This document shows positions 46,003 through 57,860 of a stretch of 64,000 nt of DNA, piece after piece. The notes under the pieces are model-generated. The model was not told the origin of the DNA. It ran no database searches and worked only from the letters and a program-made list of their open reading frames with translations. Source of the stretch: Micromussa lordhowensis (Eukaryota > Cnidaria > Anthozoa > Scleractinia > Lobophylliidae). Made by a program: the position numbers and the translations under genes. Within the stretch, counting starts at the first letter, position 1; every line of letters starts with the position of its first letter. The stretch lies in contig OZ026606.1 of assembly GCA_964020085.1 (NCBI GenBank), forward strand, positions 4,551,423 through 4,615,422, in the 5' to 3' direction.

Positions 46003-46408
46003 TACTTGCCCCAACCGAATGTATTACCAGCTGGTCGGGTGAATAACAGTACATCAGTGTCTACGTCTAGCTACAAGTTCAGTGATAAGGCCTCTCACAT
46101 TTTCAGATATCTGAAGAATTCTCGAGATTGTCGCACATTATGTTCGGCAGATTGTTTCCATGTTTTGGATCACGCCTCCAGTAGTTTCCACCTTAAGACA
46201 AATGAGGCTATTCATATTCAAAGAGAACAACCCTCTTTAAATCAACAATTACACCGTAAATCCAAACTATCCTTATAATTATGACACTTTTGCGCTTTGC
46301 GTCACTTTGTTGTTACAATTAGCATTTTTTTTACTTATTATAAATTCTACTTCCAATGCTTTGTAATAAATCAACTGAAGATGACAGGAGAATCTGTCGA
46401 AACATGTC
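46003..46408 (+). pseudogene. Penelope-like element 3' end with hammerhead-like motif (unit B)
   Basis: Counterpart of 39120-39546. It carries the same SDKASHIF, DCFHVLDHASSSF and QREQPSLNQQ blocks, with a small deletion near the end of the frame. The hammerhead-like core is at 46375-46408 (CTGAAGA, hairpin, GAAAC) and is intact. Confidence 0.6.
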
Positions 46409-46755
46409 TTTGAAACTAAAACGTTTTATCGTTTACCGTTTAAATTCTCGACTTGCCTGCTATTATCAAAACCCTTTGAAAAGTCAAGGTAAATGATGAT
46501 AAAAAATATTTGAAACTCAAGTAAGTAAAAATTATTTAAAAAAGAGCAATACTAAACAATAGAAAAACGGTAACAAACTTATGGCGTCCGTCTGACAATA
46601 AAATATTCAGGGTGACGTAAAAAACTATCATAACTATGTATTTATAATGATGATTTATCGTTCCCAGATCTGTCCATATTTGTAGACGAATGCTTTATTC
46701 GGGGATGTTCATCCTATAGCGAGGTCCAAAAACTAAACTTCAGACAATAATATAC

Positions 46756-48060
46756 TCAGCTTGACTTTATTTTCTTCCTGATTTCTGAATAAGACGAAGA
46801 ACGCTTTGCCAATGTCTTCTGGGTCTCCATTTGATAGCAGGTCACAATTCCGTCTCGGATGTATTCTTTGATCGAGTCGTAAGACAGTTCCCCTCCTTGA
46901 CTTTTCATTATCGTCTCTCCGACCACAACAGTCTTTATGCCACTGAGCTTGATCAAAGGTGCACATTCATCACACGGACATTTTGTAACAAACAAGACTC
47001 CATCTGTCAAATCCTTGGTGTTCCGCACCAGGAGGGCATTTTGTTCGGCGTGGATGACATAAGGGAACTTTGTCTCCAACTCAGCATCAGTGTCAGAGGC
47101 TCGTGGAAATTCACCATATAAGGCCTTGGATGGAAAGCCATTCCAACCAAGAGCTGCAACCTCTACTGCATTTTTACCCGTCAAGATGACAGCTCCAACA
47201 CCAGTCTTAGGGTCATCAGTCTGGCGAGCAAGCATCTTGGCAAAGATCATCATATGGTAAGCCATACTGAAGTCGGGGTATTCCGCGTTGGCATCGCTTA
47301 CCGCATTAGAATCTTCTGTAATCTTCACCTTTCTGAATACAATATCCTTGTCCATTGGCGCCTTGACAACGGCAATCCATTTCATTAGGGATTTAAAATC
47401 ACTTTCGACTTGAGATTTCATCCTGAAATCCAGGCATGGCCAAGGAAGACATTTTTGAGCACACTCGATCCAATCGGTGTTCCACCATTCTCGGAAAAGC
47501 TCGTTGTGGCAAATGTGAACATCCTCTGGTGTTATTGCTTCTGGAAGCCTCTTCTCGTCGTTCGTCAAAACCCTCTCTTCAACGCAAGGGACGAAAACCG
47601 ACTGACCTACTGGGCTAACTTTGAACAGATTATCTGCTCTCGCCAACTCTCCTTCGTCTTCTGATTCCGGTTCTATAGGTAGATAAAACACACGAGATAC
47701 TCTGGACTGTACAAGAAGCTTAGCACAAAGGGAGCAAGGTTTCCGGGAAACGAAGACTTTACAACCCTCAAGTTTGCCACAATGGTTGACCATGACACGA
47801 GTGACTCCATGGACGCCATCACGACTGCAATCGGCAGCCAATACTCGATCGGTTGGCAAGACAAACACCACTCCTACGTTCTTGAATTTCTTTGAGTTGC
47901 TGTTATTTTTATGTGACTGTTCTCTCGAGAACTGCGAAGGAAATCTTTCCATCCACAGGGCTAATACCATGTACAAGTTTTCTTTCGTTATTCTCGTCTC
48001 CCGCTTTTCACAGTCGCTTGCTGTCTTGATCAATTTATCTTGTGAAATAGTGCCCGCCAT
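46756..48060 (-). CDS. CDADC1: CDADC1-like double cytidine deaminase, copy B
   Basis: Intact, intronless 434-residue frame, collinear with copy A but lacking two residues (Cys-Gly near residue 257 of A). It carries the most amino-acid changes of the three. N-domain: PCSLC present, HGV in place of HAE. C-domain: HAEQNALL present; the zinc block reads KCPCDECAP where A and C have KPPCDECAP, so PCxxC is kept. ATG at 48060 has the same context as A. The region upstream lacks the LTR-like insertion of A. Because the frame stays open despite many substitutions, the gene is probably, or was recently, under protein-level selection; this is inference. Expected activity: deamination of deoxycytidine nucleotides. 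Confidence 0.87.
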   Translation of the reverse strand: MAGTISQDKLIKTASDCEKRETRITKENLYMVLALWMERFPSQFSREQSHKNNSNSKKFKNVGVVFVLPTDRVLAADCSRDGVHGVTRVMVNHCGKLEGCKVFVSRKPCSLCAKLLVQSRVSRVFYLPIEPESEDEGELARADNLFKVSPVGQSVFVPCVEERVLTNDEKRLPEAITPEDVHICHNELFREWWNTDWIECAQKCLPWPCLDFRMKSQVESDFKSLMKWIAVVKAPMDKDIVFRKVKITEDSNAVSDANAEYPDFSMAYHMMIFAKMLARQTDDPKTGVGAVILTGKNAVEVAALGWNGFPSKALYGEFPRASDTDAELETKFPYVIHAEQNALLVRNTKDLTDGVLFVTKCPCDECAPLIKLSGIKTVVVGETIMKSQGGELSYDSIKEYIRDGIVTCYQMETQKTLAKRSSSYSEIRKKIKSS

Positions 48061-48852
48061 TTTACGTGTATTCTGCTTCCTCCTTGATTCGACAACTGTA
48101 GAATGCAGATGACTGAATCGAATAACGCAGATACACGAGAAACTGAAAGTTTAAAGATCATTTAAACACCACGGCATACCTTTAATCTTTAGGGTTTTTT
48201 CCCTCCGTCATGCTGTCTGCTTTCTATTTGGCGATATTTAAAAAATGAGGTTACAAAGTGTTCCATGCATGCCCTCAGTTGTCTTGTACTCTCTAGCTCA
48301 CTCAGTTCAGTTTATCCTGGCCGTGCAAATCAAAGTTCAAATGATTTTTTATCGGTGTTATTTCTTGATTTTGAGTCTCAAATGGGATTTTTGTTAATCA
48401 TGGATTAATTATTCAGGACAAATATGACCGACCACAACCAATTCTGAGAAATATCAGGGGTTCCCCTTGTAAAATGTCCTTATGTCACACTCTTCATAGT
48501 ACGTAAGCTTTATTTTCACTTTACTTCAATATATCATCAAACATGAACGCTCTGTGGTTCATTAATTAGAACTACAACTCAAGTCTTGAGTTCCCCAGAA
48601 TATTATTACATGATGCGAAAGTGTTTTCGAAGAAATTTCAGGGGGTCACCCCTCTCCTCTTACACAGATTTGCTTAATAGTTAATGAACTTCCACTTTCG
48701 ATTTATTTATATCGCATCATTAACTGTAGATACACTGAATTCCCTAGAAACTTTGGAAGCCAGCTGGGGTTCAATTACACGGAGCTGTTTTGAAAACACT
48801 AGTTGAGGGAATAGCTGTAATGCAAATACGCCTTTGGATAACTAATTTAAAG

Positions 48853-49227
48853 TATATTATTTTGTCTATGTTATTGTCATTAATGAGATATGGATGCGCA
48901 ACTCCGACCAGAGCACGATCCGGCACGAAGTGCTAAGAGGGAAATGGTCGTTGTGCGAAAAAAATCAACCCGACTAAAGGGGGAGGACGGGTGGGTTCCG
49001 AGTTGGCTGATTTCGATTTCTTGTCAATAACTTATGCCAGAGCGTCCTTTCCCTTTTATACAAACCACCGCCACCAATGAGGGGCTTGCTAGTCTCAAGG
49101 GAAACACTCTTCCCATGAAGAATGTCAATAATGGCCTTGATCACGCCAGAATATTTATATGTAAATGACTTTGCATAGAATATTATTCTGTCTATGTTAT
49201 TGTCATTAATGAGATATGGATGCGCAG
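48853..49227. repeat. Direct repeats in the retroelement 3' region
   Basis: A segment of about 46 bases (TTATTTTGTCTATGTTATTG, then TCATTAATGAGATATGGATG) occurs at 48853-48899 and again at 49182-49227, with few differences. Repeats near the 3' end are expected in the split-direct-repeat layout of Ngaro-like elements. Confidence 0.8.
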
Positions 49228-49363
49228 CTCCTCTGTCCGCCGCACCAGTCCAAATGAAAGAGCCATAAACGCCATACAACACCTTAAATATTCTTTACTA
49301 AATTCGCGCTATAGTGATAAACCGAACTCTCTCTTCCCAATCCTTATCCACAAAACTGTTGTG

Positions 49364-50662
49364 TCAGTCTGGAAAAGCTTTTGAAAAACCCTTGAGACTA
49401 TTCGCGAGCTTATATTCTTTACCCGAATCTGCGCTTAGATTCGACAACTTAGCTGCAGGACCCGCAGTATTCACAACTTGCTTAAGTTTAATATAATGCA
49501 GCGCGGTCTTGATAGACTTCCAGCCCACATGGTCCATTATCTGATCTAAGCTTATGTCAGCCAACGCCATTGAAATTGCGGCTCCGCTTCGGAATCTATG
49601 CAGGGTAAAGCGCGCGCTCGTTAGGCTCCCTTTTAGGTGTTCAACATACAAATCAAGTCTAGCCTGAGCCGCTGAAGGCTCCAGTACTTTGCACGTGATA
49701 TTATCTTGCTTTGAAACCGACCTAAACAAAAAACCTGACGAGACCTTAATCTTAATGGCCTTGCAAACTCGAAAATACATTTCAAGACCTGACACTGGGC
49801 AAATTAATGGATTGCTGCCTCTTTTTAGAGCAAATACATTACTATTTCCTGCGCGCAATGTCTTAGTCCACACTTGGTTAAATAACAAGCCTGAGTTGTC
49901 TGGAAATTTCAGAATAGTGTGGGTTAATAAGCCTAGCAGATCAGCTGCCCTGTCACTAGAGAAGAACAAAGCCTTGAACATCGCCTGATCTCTTGCCAAA
50001 ATGTAAGCCTGTAAGGGGTCCGTGCAGTTCTGAGATAATTCAGACTGAATGTGCCGCGATAACACCTCGAGATCTGACACTAGCACTGGTTCTGCCTGGC
50101 GTGGGGTCACGTGAGCCCTGAATTGTTCCTCTCGAACGCTTGCCAGGTAGCTTTTGACTGATCAATCCGCCGCAGAATTACCCACTCCCAGAAGGCAGTG
50201 TCATCTGCAAGGATGGCTCGCAGTTTGCCAATCACAGAATCCACAGTCCCATGCGCAAGACGTTTAGGGCAGAAACCGCAATGAATCACCAGCAAATCTT
50301 CTTGAATCACCAGCAAACTTACAATACGGCTTGTGAACCACCGTTCTTCCTCTCTTATCCTTCGAAACCAAGTAAGCTATTACATCACACGGCAGTGCCT
50401 TAAGCAAGTTCTTGGCTGGATTCAACTCGGACAGGAAACTACAAAATTCCAATTCCAAAGCTGTCTTTTGTTTTGAATACCGCGAGCTATTCCGAGCGAC
50501 TCTTAACTCGTTCACACGACTGGCAATTTCACTTTCATTCACTGGGAACCGGAGACTCTTCCCCCCTCCGCTATCCCGATGCAAACGTCTTCGCTGATAA
50601 CCACACTTCTGACAAAAGTTAAAATCCTCATCATTCGGGTGCTGACAATTCGGACATGCCAC
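49364..50662 (-). pseudogene. Tyrosine recombinase of the Ngaro-like element
   Basis: The first frame (50662-50264) opens with a zinc ribbon (CPNCQHPNDEDFNFCQKCGY) and an N-domain. A frameshift near 50270, next to a 21-base tandem duplication, moves the frame (middle part 50316-50107). A third frame (50110-49364, 248 residues) holds the catalytic domain: Arg in SSDRAADLL, HRFRSGAAI (HxxR), DHVGW (His/Trp) and the nucleophile Tyr in ALHYIK. All catalytic residues of the R-HxxR-H-Y set are visible, but the frame breaks show that this copy is not translated as one protein. Such enzymes insert circular cDNA without a target duplication. Confidence 0.75.
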
Positions 50663-51169
50663 TGACGGCTGGAAAAGCTTTGGTACTCTTGGAAGAGTCT
50701 AAAAATAATACATTAGACCAAAAGTTAATTAATGGACTAGGTTCAAAATTTCGAAACTCTGCATGCTAACAGCCGTACCGGGCATGGACGTGGCTGATAT
50801 CCCGACTTGGAAGGATAAAGAATCGTGTCACGATCACCTTCCTCCGCTAAGCACATCACCTCTCACAGCATGAAAAGACAGCTTTACTGTGGTGTAAAGG
50901 TAGCGTAAAGCTGTCGTAAATTTGTAATTTAAACAGCTTTATGCAACCTTTACATTTTTTAAAGCTGACCTTTACACCAACTTTACGCTTACCTTTAAAG
51001 TTAAATTAAAGAGACTAAAACTTTTAAGCTAACATTAAGTTGGCTTAAATTTCCTGTAATGTAAACTTTACGCCAAATCGTAAACTTGGCGTAAAGCTGA
51101 ATTAAAACAGAGATTTATGCTTCTTTAAGTGGAATTTAAGGTATAAAATACGGTGCGTTACTGCAACAC

Positions 51170-51415
51170 ACCTTTTCTTGTCCTCAAAACAACACACAGA
51201 GTTGTGTATAAATCAGACACACCTTTTTGTGTGTTCCCCATTAACACACCTTGGTGAGCTATACAAACACACCTTGGTGTGTTCCCAAAGCACCGTTTGT
51301 CCTAAATTTCACACACTTTCAGGTGTGTTCTGTAGAAAGATGTGTTTTGTTACACTTCTTGATGTGTAACAAAGCACACCTTTAGTTGTGTTCTTAGAAC
51401 ACACCTTTCCATTCA
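51170..51415. repeat. Array of ACACACCTT / GTGTGTTC motifs
   Basis: At least eight irregularly spaced copies of an ACACACCTTnnTGTGTTC-type motif, many of them self-complementary hairpins. It is inside the CACTA-like element and is possibly a subterminal transposase-binding array. Confidence 0.6.
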
Positions 51416-51861
51416 CCCCAAACTATAAAACATTAACATAATTGCACAAAACATCAGCAGTTCACTGTTGTTTACAATGGTTTATTGCCTTTTTAAAAAC
51501 AATCAGGTTTTCACTTAAAGTGTAGTTCTAAACGTACTTCAATCTGTGAAACTAAAAAGTAACAAAAAAACAAGCAATCTCTTTTTTAGAGAAACAATAA
51601 ACAGACAAAAATGTGTTAAAGATTTGTCTTTAAACAGCTTGTCTTTTCGTCGACTGAAAATAAGAGAAAAGAGATACATTAGCTACATGTATCACAATAA
51701 AAATGCCACGACATCACTCCAATTATTGGCTGCATGATAACTAATATTAAACCATAGCTGGAAAACATTGTCTTGAGAAGACAACTACAAGTTGTGACAT
51801 GCATGCATGCATGGAAACAATAAAATAAGCCATTGTGATAATGTACATGTATATGCAATGT

Positions 51862-52850
51862 ATAAAATAACAGATGACAAACTGATCAATTGTAGCTTTG
51901 ACTTGGCATTTTATCACTATTTAATTTTGTACTACACAACTTGTGCACAGCACTCATCAGATAAAATTGTCAAATGTAAATTTACATCATTACAGTGAAT
52001 ACGCTGATTTGAAATACACATGCAATCATTGGAAATATGAACACTTTTTCAAAACAAAGGAAACCTGGAGATTACAAATAAACTCTGTTGCTATTGAAAT
52101 GCAACAACTACAATATTTTATTTCTTCCCAATTAAGCCTTAATCCCATGGCTCTGCAGGAAGCAGCACTAATCAAGGCCGGCCAGGGTAATCAGTGAAAG
52201 TAAAAAAAAATCCACACTAAAAATACAGATAAATAAAAATAGGTAAATGACAAAACATAGGTCTACAGAAACGGCTACAGTATGTAGTCAGATGAGGTTA
52301 ACAACATTACAAGAGAGGCTCTGAAAGAGGGCAAGCCTAAGGCAAGAGAACCTTTAAAATTTAAAATCTAGCACTGTTTAGGAGGAATTTGTTTGGATGT
52401 CTACCTGAAGTTATCACTTCATTCTGTTTGCTCAGAGAGGCTAACTCAGGTTAACAAATAATAAAATATCTCTCAGCGGTATATAAAGGTTACATCGATC
52501 TAAAGCAGGGTTACATGGGGCAGCTTCCAAGTGACTTCGAAAGATTTTAAAATAAGCTGCCCCATATAATGTGACACAACTCGAATGTTGGGACGACATG
52601 ACTTAGGATGGGGCGACGTAACTTGGGGCAACAAGGTGATGGGGCGAAACAACCGGTCACATTCATATTTCCAATGATTACATATGTATTTCAAAACAAT
52701 GTAATACATCTAATGTAAATTTGCATTTGGCAATTTTATCTGAGAGTGCTGCACACAAGTTGTGTACTACAAAACTAAATAGCAATAAAATGTCAAGTCA
52801 AATTTACAGTTGCTCAGTTCATCATCTGTTTAATATAATCACCCTCCAGT
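51862..52850. repeat. Imperfect long inverted repeat
   Basis: Arms of about 185 bases (51862-52045 and 52664-52850) are inverted copies at moderate identity, sharing CAATCATTGGAAATATGAA / TTCATATTTCCAATGATT, AGATAAAATTG / CAATTTTATCT and GTACTACACAACTTGTG / CACAAGTTGTGTACTAC. The spacer is about 620 bases. It is older than the 53.1-53.6-kb palindrome, judging by divergence. Confidence 0.7.
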
Positions 52851-53134
52851 TTATTATTGAGCACTCCAAAAAACCAATCTGCCAATCTTGTTTACAGTAT
52901 ATAGATATATTAATATAAAATATATAAAGAGAATGACTGGTGAAATGCCAAAATTTGTTTGACAACATAATTTTTCAATAGCTCTTACAAAAATTAATTT
53001 TAAAAAGTCCCCATGGCCCCTTAATTGTAAACATGCATGTGTCTTGTAAGCCATGGTTCTACAGTACTTCACAGCTTTTCTTTTTTTCCATCAAGTAAGT
53101 CCAGTATGGCAGGGATTTTACCTGAAGCACTACC

Positions 53135-53649
53135 AATAGGCCTTATCACGGTTTCCGACGCCATTTTGACGGGTAGGCAAAGCGGTCAGAAATTACAGTG
53201 TTTGTATGGGAATCCGATGGCAAAGAACTTTGTCCAAAATCGAATTTTACACAAATTGTGAATCGCAATGTTAAAATATCAGGTGGAAGATTGTATTCAC
53301 CAAGTTTGAAGGTTGTAGTTTAACTAGAAGACGCTCAATTAATTTTTATAATTTTCCATACATTTGTCTGTAAATTTGGCTAGGAAGACGCGGCGGCGCC
53401 GAAAAAAAAATTACAGACAAATGTATGCTAAATTATAAAAATTAACTGAGCGTCTTCTAGTTAAGTTACATCCTTCAAACTTGGTGAATACAATCTTCCA
53501 CCTGATATTTTAACATTGCGATTCACAAATTGCGTAAAATTCGATTTTGGAAAAAGTTCTTTGCCATCGGATTCCCATACAAACACTGTAATTTCTGACC
53601 GCTTTGCCTACCCGTCAAAATGGCGTCGGAAACCGTGATAAGGCCTATT
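53135..53649. mobile_element. 515-bp near-perfect palindromic element
   Basis: Two arms of about 238 bases, nearly identical in inverted orientation, separated by about 40 bases (GGCTAGGAAGACGCGGCGGC and a poly-A run). Ends are AATAGGCCTTATCACGG and CCGTGATAAGGCCTATT. The TA-flanked ends suit a mariner/Tc-type foldback MITE. Low arm divergence points to a recent insertion. Confidence 0.9.
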
Positions 53650-56600
53650 TTACTTTCCATCAGTCAAACAAATCTTAAATCACACTGTTGTGTGACAAAG
53701 ACTGTTCATGCCTGAATGGAAGGCACTGAATGTCCCAGCATGTGGCTCAGGATTGAAACCCAAAATTTGTGAGAGTGAATTCAATGTTCAATGTCTTTGA
53801 GATTGCAATCTTTTCTATATGGCAGATTTAAACATGAGAGCGATTTACTAAGAATTTCAGCAAAAGTTATGGAGGACAGGCAGTGCATTGGGCATAGCGC
53901 TTTAATTATACAAATAATATTCCCATCAGATACTCTGGGAGACTATAGCATAGAGGCTTACATTAAATAACATGTGCCTTTTGGACAAGCAGTGAAATGA
54001 TCCTCTAGCATATTACATAATCTTACAGAATAATGTCAGTACATGGCAAAAAGGCTGTTCCACAATGCACAACTTCTGCTTTTTAAAGAAAGATTTACAA
54101 CCAGGGGCAATGCCATTCATCTTAAACAAACTTTACAACTGAACTTTACTCTGAAAAATTAAGCTTAACTTAAGTCTTACTTCTAGGTACAAGACACGCG
54201 GGAAGACAAAAATGGCTTACCTATAAACCTTGTTGTTGTTGATACATATTGATGTTTTCACCGGATGTATGCCACCAAAAACCGCTTGAGATCGTGCACA
54301 GAGAAGAAGTGAAAGTGGACTGAATTCTATCCGCCAAAGTGAAGCTTTTAAACAGTGAAAAGGACCTAGAGATCGATACAAACTCCCGGCTACACGCACC
54401 TTTCAAAACGGACGCCAAAAAAATGGCGCGCCAACCGAGAGAACCTGGTATCTAATTTGGAAAGCCGCTGGTCGGTGCTTCTTGAAGGTCGGACAGAGGT
54501 CCAGAATGCTGCTGCTGATGACGCTGTAGCTGAGCTGTAGGTCGTTTGGTCAGTCGTTCGTCATTTCGTTCCAAGTTCGGCAAGTCGTTTTGAAACTTCG
54601 TTTCAAAAGAAACCTCAAGGAAAAGTCTAGCCGGGGAAAATCTTCGGCCCCCAGCCCTGAGTGACAGCCCTGCAATTCTTCAGACTGTTCGGATGAACTG
54701 CTAAACGCAAATTTGCTTTAATAAGCTACGTTTGCGTACAATTTTCGAATGCGTTCAGCAACGCAAAGCGAAAACTTGAGGTAACTTTACTCTGTAGCGA
54801 AAAGTATATCCACGAGCTTTATGTCAGGTTTATATCTGGTTTACCTTGCGCACCTTTAAGGGCAGCTTTAAAGCAACTTTATCCTGCAGCTGTAACTAGC
54901 GTAAACTTGGTTGACAACCTTTACGCGAACTTTACATTACGTTTACTCATGGCAGCGTAAATGTAACCTTTATAAACCTTTAAGAAAATTTAATTCCTGG
55001 CGTAAACCTGGTCGACAACCTTTAAGCAAACTATACATCGCATTTATGCAAGGCATCGTAAATGTAACCTTTATACGCCTTTAGGAAAATTTAGTTAGAT
55101 AACCTACTTTATGAAGGTTTAAGCCAACTTTAATTTTTCGTAAATCTCTTTTTTCATGCTGTGTCTCAACACATCGCCATCAACTTTGGCCACCAATACG
55201 CCCTTGGGTGACCACCTGGTACCACAATCGTAAATGGTCGACGACATTGGCTCACAAAACGTAAAACTGGCCCAATCAAACAAAATGGCGGAAAAACATA
55301 CATGTTAGACAGATCATGTTCACCCTCTGCTAGCAAATTGATGCCCTTGGAATGTGGGCTTCCACATGGTGTGAAGTGCGGTAGTGCCAAACCATTCCTG
55401 TCCTGCTGAGCATTCGAGTCTAAAGCCATTAAGTCAAATGTATGTCCCGATGAACCTCCGAACGCACACTGGACTCGCTCCCAAGCTTTCGCCGACAGCA
55501 TTGCGTCCACCGCTGAAATGCGCCTAGACGGACCATCTGCCTTAGACGGTACATAACACAACTCCAACTGCAAGTTACGTTCAACCACAACCCCATAAAG
55601 CTGTTTGGTCACCTCGTTCGCTTCACGAGATTTTCTACTTCCTTGCCCGTAGTAGGTATCCATGGCCACACGACTGTCTACTTGAACATCAACACGACAA
55701 TCTCTTATGTGCTTTGGACAGGCTTGTAGGGCATAACACAACGCTAACATCTCCTTTCACGAGATGTTCAGTTCCTTTTCCTTGACACTCCAATAATCGC
55801 CTAACAACTGAACGCCACGCGGATCGTGCACCACACACTGACCCCATCCAGAATTTGAAGCATCGGTGAACAGGGACAACCTTGCGTGCTTCTCCTCACG
55901 CCAAGAAACGAATCCCAACCATTCATCTAAAAATCGCCAATGGCAGATTTCCTCGAGAAGTGACTCCGTCAACCTGACCCGACCTTCTCCCGAGCAACAT
56001 GCAATGGCGGCACTCATATTCCTGATGTAGAGCTTCGCCGCAGGAACTGCCAACGACATCGACACGCAGCTCCCCTGAAATTTCTGCAACGACTTTACAT
56101 GCACACTTTTCTTGCAAGACAAAATTTCTTCTCTTAACGCCACGAACGATGCAATCTTTCTTGGCGGAATTATAAAAGCTTGCTTAGCCGTATCCACTAT
56201 AAATCCAAGATACTAAAGACGCTTGCAAGAAATTAACACCGACTTACTCAGGCCAATTGTGTAACCTAACTCGATGAGAAGTGAAACCGTGATGAGGACG
56301 GCGGCTGTCGATGCTCCGGCGGAATTCCTCCGATCGTTCCGAGTGGGGCACGGACCATGGTCCCGACGGTGTCACCAGTTCTCCATTAAGCCGATCATCG
56401 ATATACAGAGAACACGGCACACCACAAGAACGCAGATAGCTTGAAGCCGCTAAACCGATCGTATGGTAGATGTAAGGGGACTCCTTTCACCCAAATGGCA
56501 AAGTCGTACAAACAAACCACCAGCCACTCCACTGGAATCCGAAATACCTTTGGGAGTCTCGTTGCAAACACACATGATCGTATCCAGACTTGTCGTCGCA

Positions 56601-57719
56601 TTTCGTCAGATATGAATCTCTGGAAGCATAGCACGTGACGTCTATCAATTTATCAAGGCTAAATGGACAATCTCTCATCCACAGGTTCACATAACGGCCA
56701 TCAATGCACAGTCTGGGTTTGGACGGCTCCACTGTTAACGGAAGTACTGCAGAGCGTGGTTCGTCATGATTGACTTTTCCCCACACTTTGACCGAACCCG
56801 TGGAAAGACCCTGCAGTATGGTATTACCAATAAAACTCGCTAACTTTTTACATGAACCATGATTGCGAAAAACGCGAGGCACAGGCAGATCACAGTCATA
56901 ACGAACACCCTGAAATGTACCACAAAGATGCTGGCCAAATTCCTCAATGTCTATTCCGTCTCGGATCCATCGAATAATTAGCTCCCGTTTCGGGTGATCT
57001 TCAAGTACCCTCTGCCAAGAAACCATCCTATTGTGAATGCCACCAGCCACAAATTTGTCGGGATCCCGAAAACGGAGCCTTGACAAAGTCCACGGTGCTG
57101 AATTTCTATTCGTAAGTACTTCATTCATGAACCGCCAACCATTTCCTTCCTCCTGATTGGGTACCCCATCCCAGGTTCTCCATCCGCCAACCTCACGAGG
57201 TTCCCTAGCTACAGGCAGCCTTCCCTCGAACTCGACATCTTGCTCTCAACTGGGAAATATAAAACTCTGTTCCGGCACGTCTCCTTTTTAAACTGGCCAC
57301 CTAAACAAAGGATGGCATAAGGCGAGATCAGTCAAAAGAGAAAAAGAGGTCCAATACCCACAAACCAAAAGGGAAAAGATAACTTCCGTGGAGATGGGGA
57401 TCCCCAATCAGGAGAGAGCAACTACCCACGTCCGGAAGCGGACGTCCACAGGATAGCCAAGAATTCTGACTACACCATGTGAGTTACTCGCCCTAATACA
57501 AGGATATTTAAACCAAAGATCCCAGGATTCCTTCATTCTTCAAAAGACCCATGGTGTATGAATATAACATCAAGGAACACTGCTATTACAGTTCCATTCA
57601 TGTCAACTGTATTTCATGTTGCCTAATTACATGATTCATACCACACTTCATTTGCAATCCAAACAATCACTATTTGAAAACATTATATTTAAACATTTCT
57701 CTTCAAATGCATACATGTA

Positions 57720-57860
57720 CCCTCCCCACTTACGGTTCTCAGACCACCTTCCGCGTTTTGCCTCTGGGGTTTGCTCCTTTCCCCCACGAGAACGAACTCT
57801 ACAATTCCGCGCGTAGTGTCCATACCCTTGACAGGCATAACACCGGATCTTCGAGCGTTT
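57720..57860 (-). pseudogene. Gag zinc-knuckle region of the Ngaro-like element
   Basis: The minus-strand frame reads IRCYACQGYGHYARNC (knuckle at 57842-57801, CX2CX4HX4C) followed by a basic Arg/Lys/Gly-rich stretch (RVRSRGGK, KRGRW). A CCHC knuckle binds nucleic acid in retroelement Gag proteins. The N-terminal half of this gag is on the other side of the LINE, at 59622-60034. Confidence 0.7.

Larger units (their letters stand above)
44194..48849. repeat. Segmental repeat unit B (deaminase unit)
   Basis: Second copy of the deaminase unit, same orientation as A, start-to-start distance about 6.8 kb. Its right end is cut at 48849 where the Ngaro-like element begins; unit A continues past this point with unrelated sequence after TAACTAATTTA. 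It lacks the LTR-like insertion of A. Confidence 0.9.
50864..55163. mobile_element. CACTA-like non-autonomous element, 4.3 kb
   Basis: Exactly 4300 bp between inverted ends CACAGCATGAAAA and TTTTCATGCTGTG (13 bases identical), flanked by TCT on both sides (50861-50863, 55164-55166). CAC-beginning ends plus a 3-bp duplication suggest the CACTA/EnSpm group. Both subterminal regions (50880-51140, 54840-55140) carry many degenerate copies of GTAAACTT / GTAAAGCTG / CCTTTA-type motifs, as in CACTA elements. No transposase is recognised among the short internal frames. It contains a 515-bp palindrome, an older inverted repeat and a short repeat array. Confidence 0.75.
50743..57128 (-). pseudogene. 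RT-RNase H gene split by a DNA transposon
   Basis: RT part 57128 to about 56200: RFLPLTVEPSK-like block (VLPLTVEPSKPRLCIDGR), CDDKSGYDHV, TTLPFG and the catalytic LYIDDRLNG. RNase H part about 56200-55167: FTDASNSGWG, KEMLALCYAL, VQVDSRVAMD, YVPSKADGPSR. Then a 4.3-kb insertion (50864-55163). Beyond it the frame resumes (MCLAEEGDRDTILYPSKSGY) to a stop at 50743-50745. Breaks: TGA directly after the LPFG block (near 56484), a frameshift near 56320, TAG near 56213, TGA near 55755, and TGA at the insertion edge. Not functional. Confidence 0.75.
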
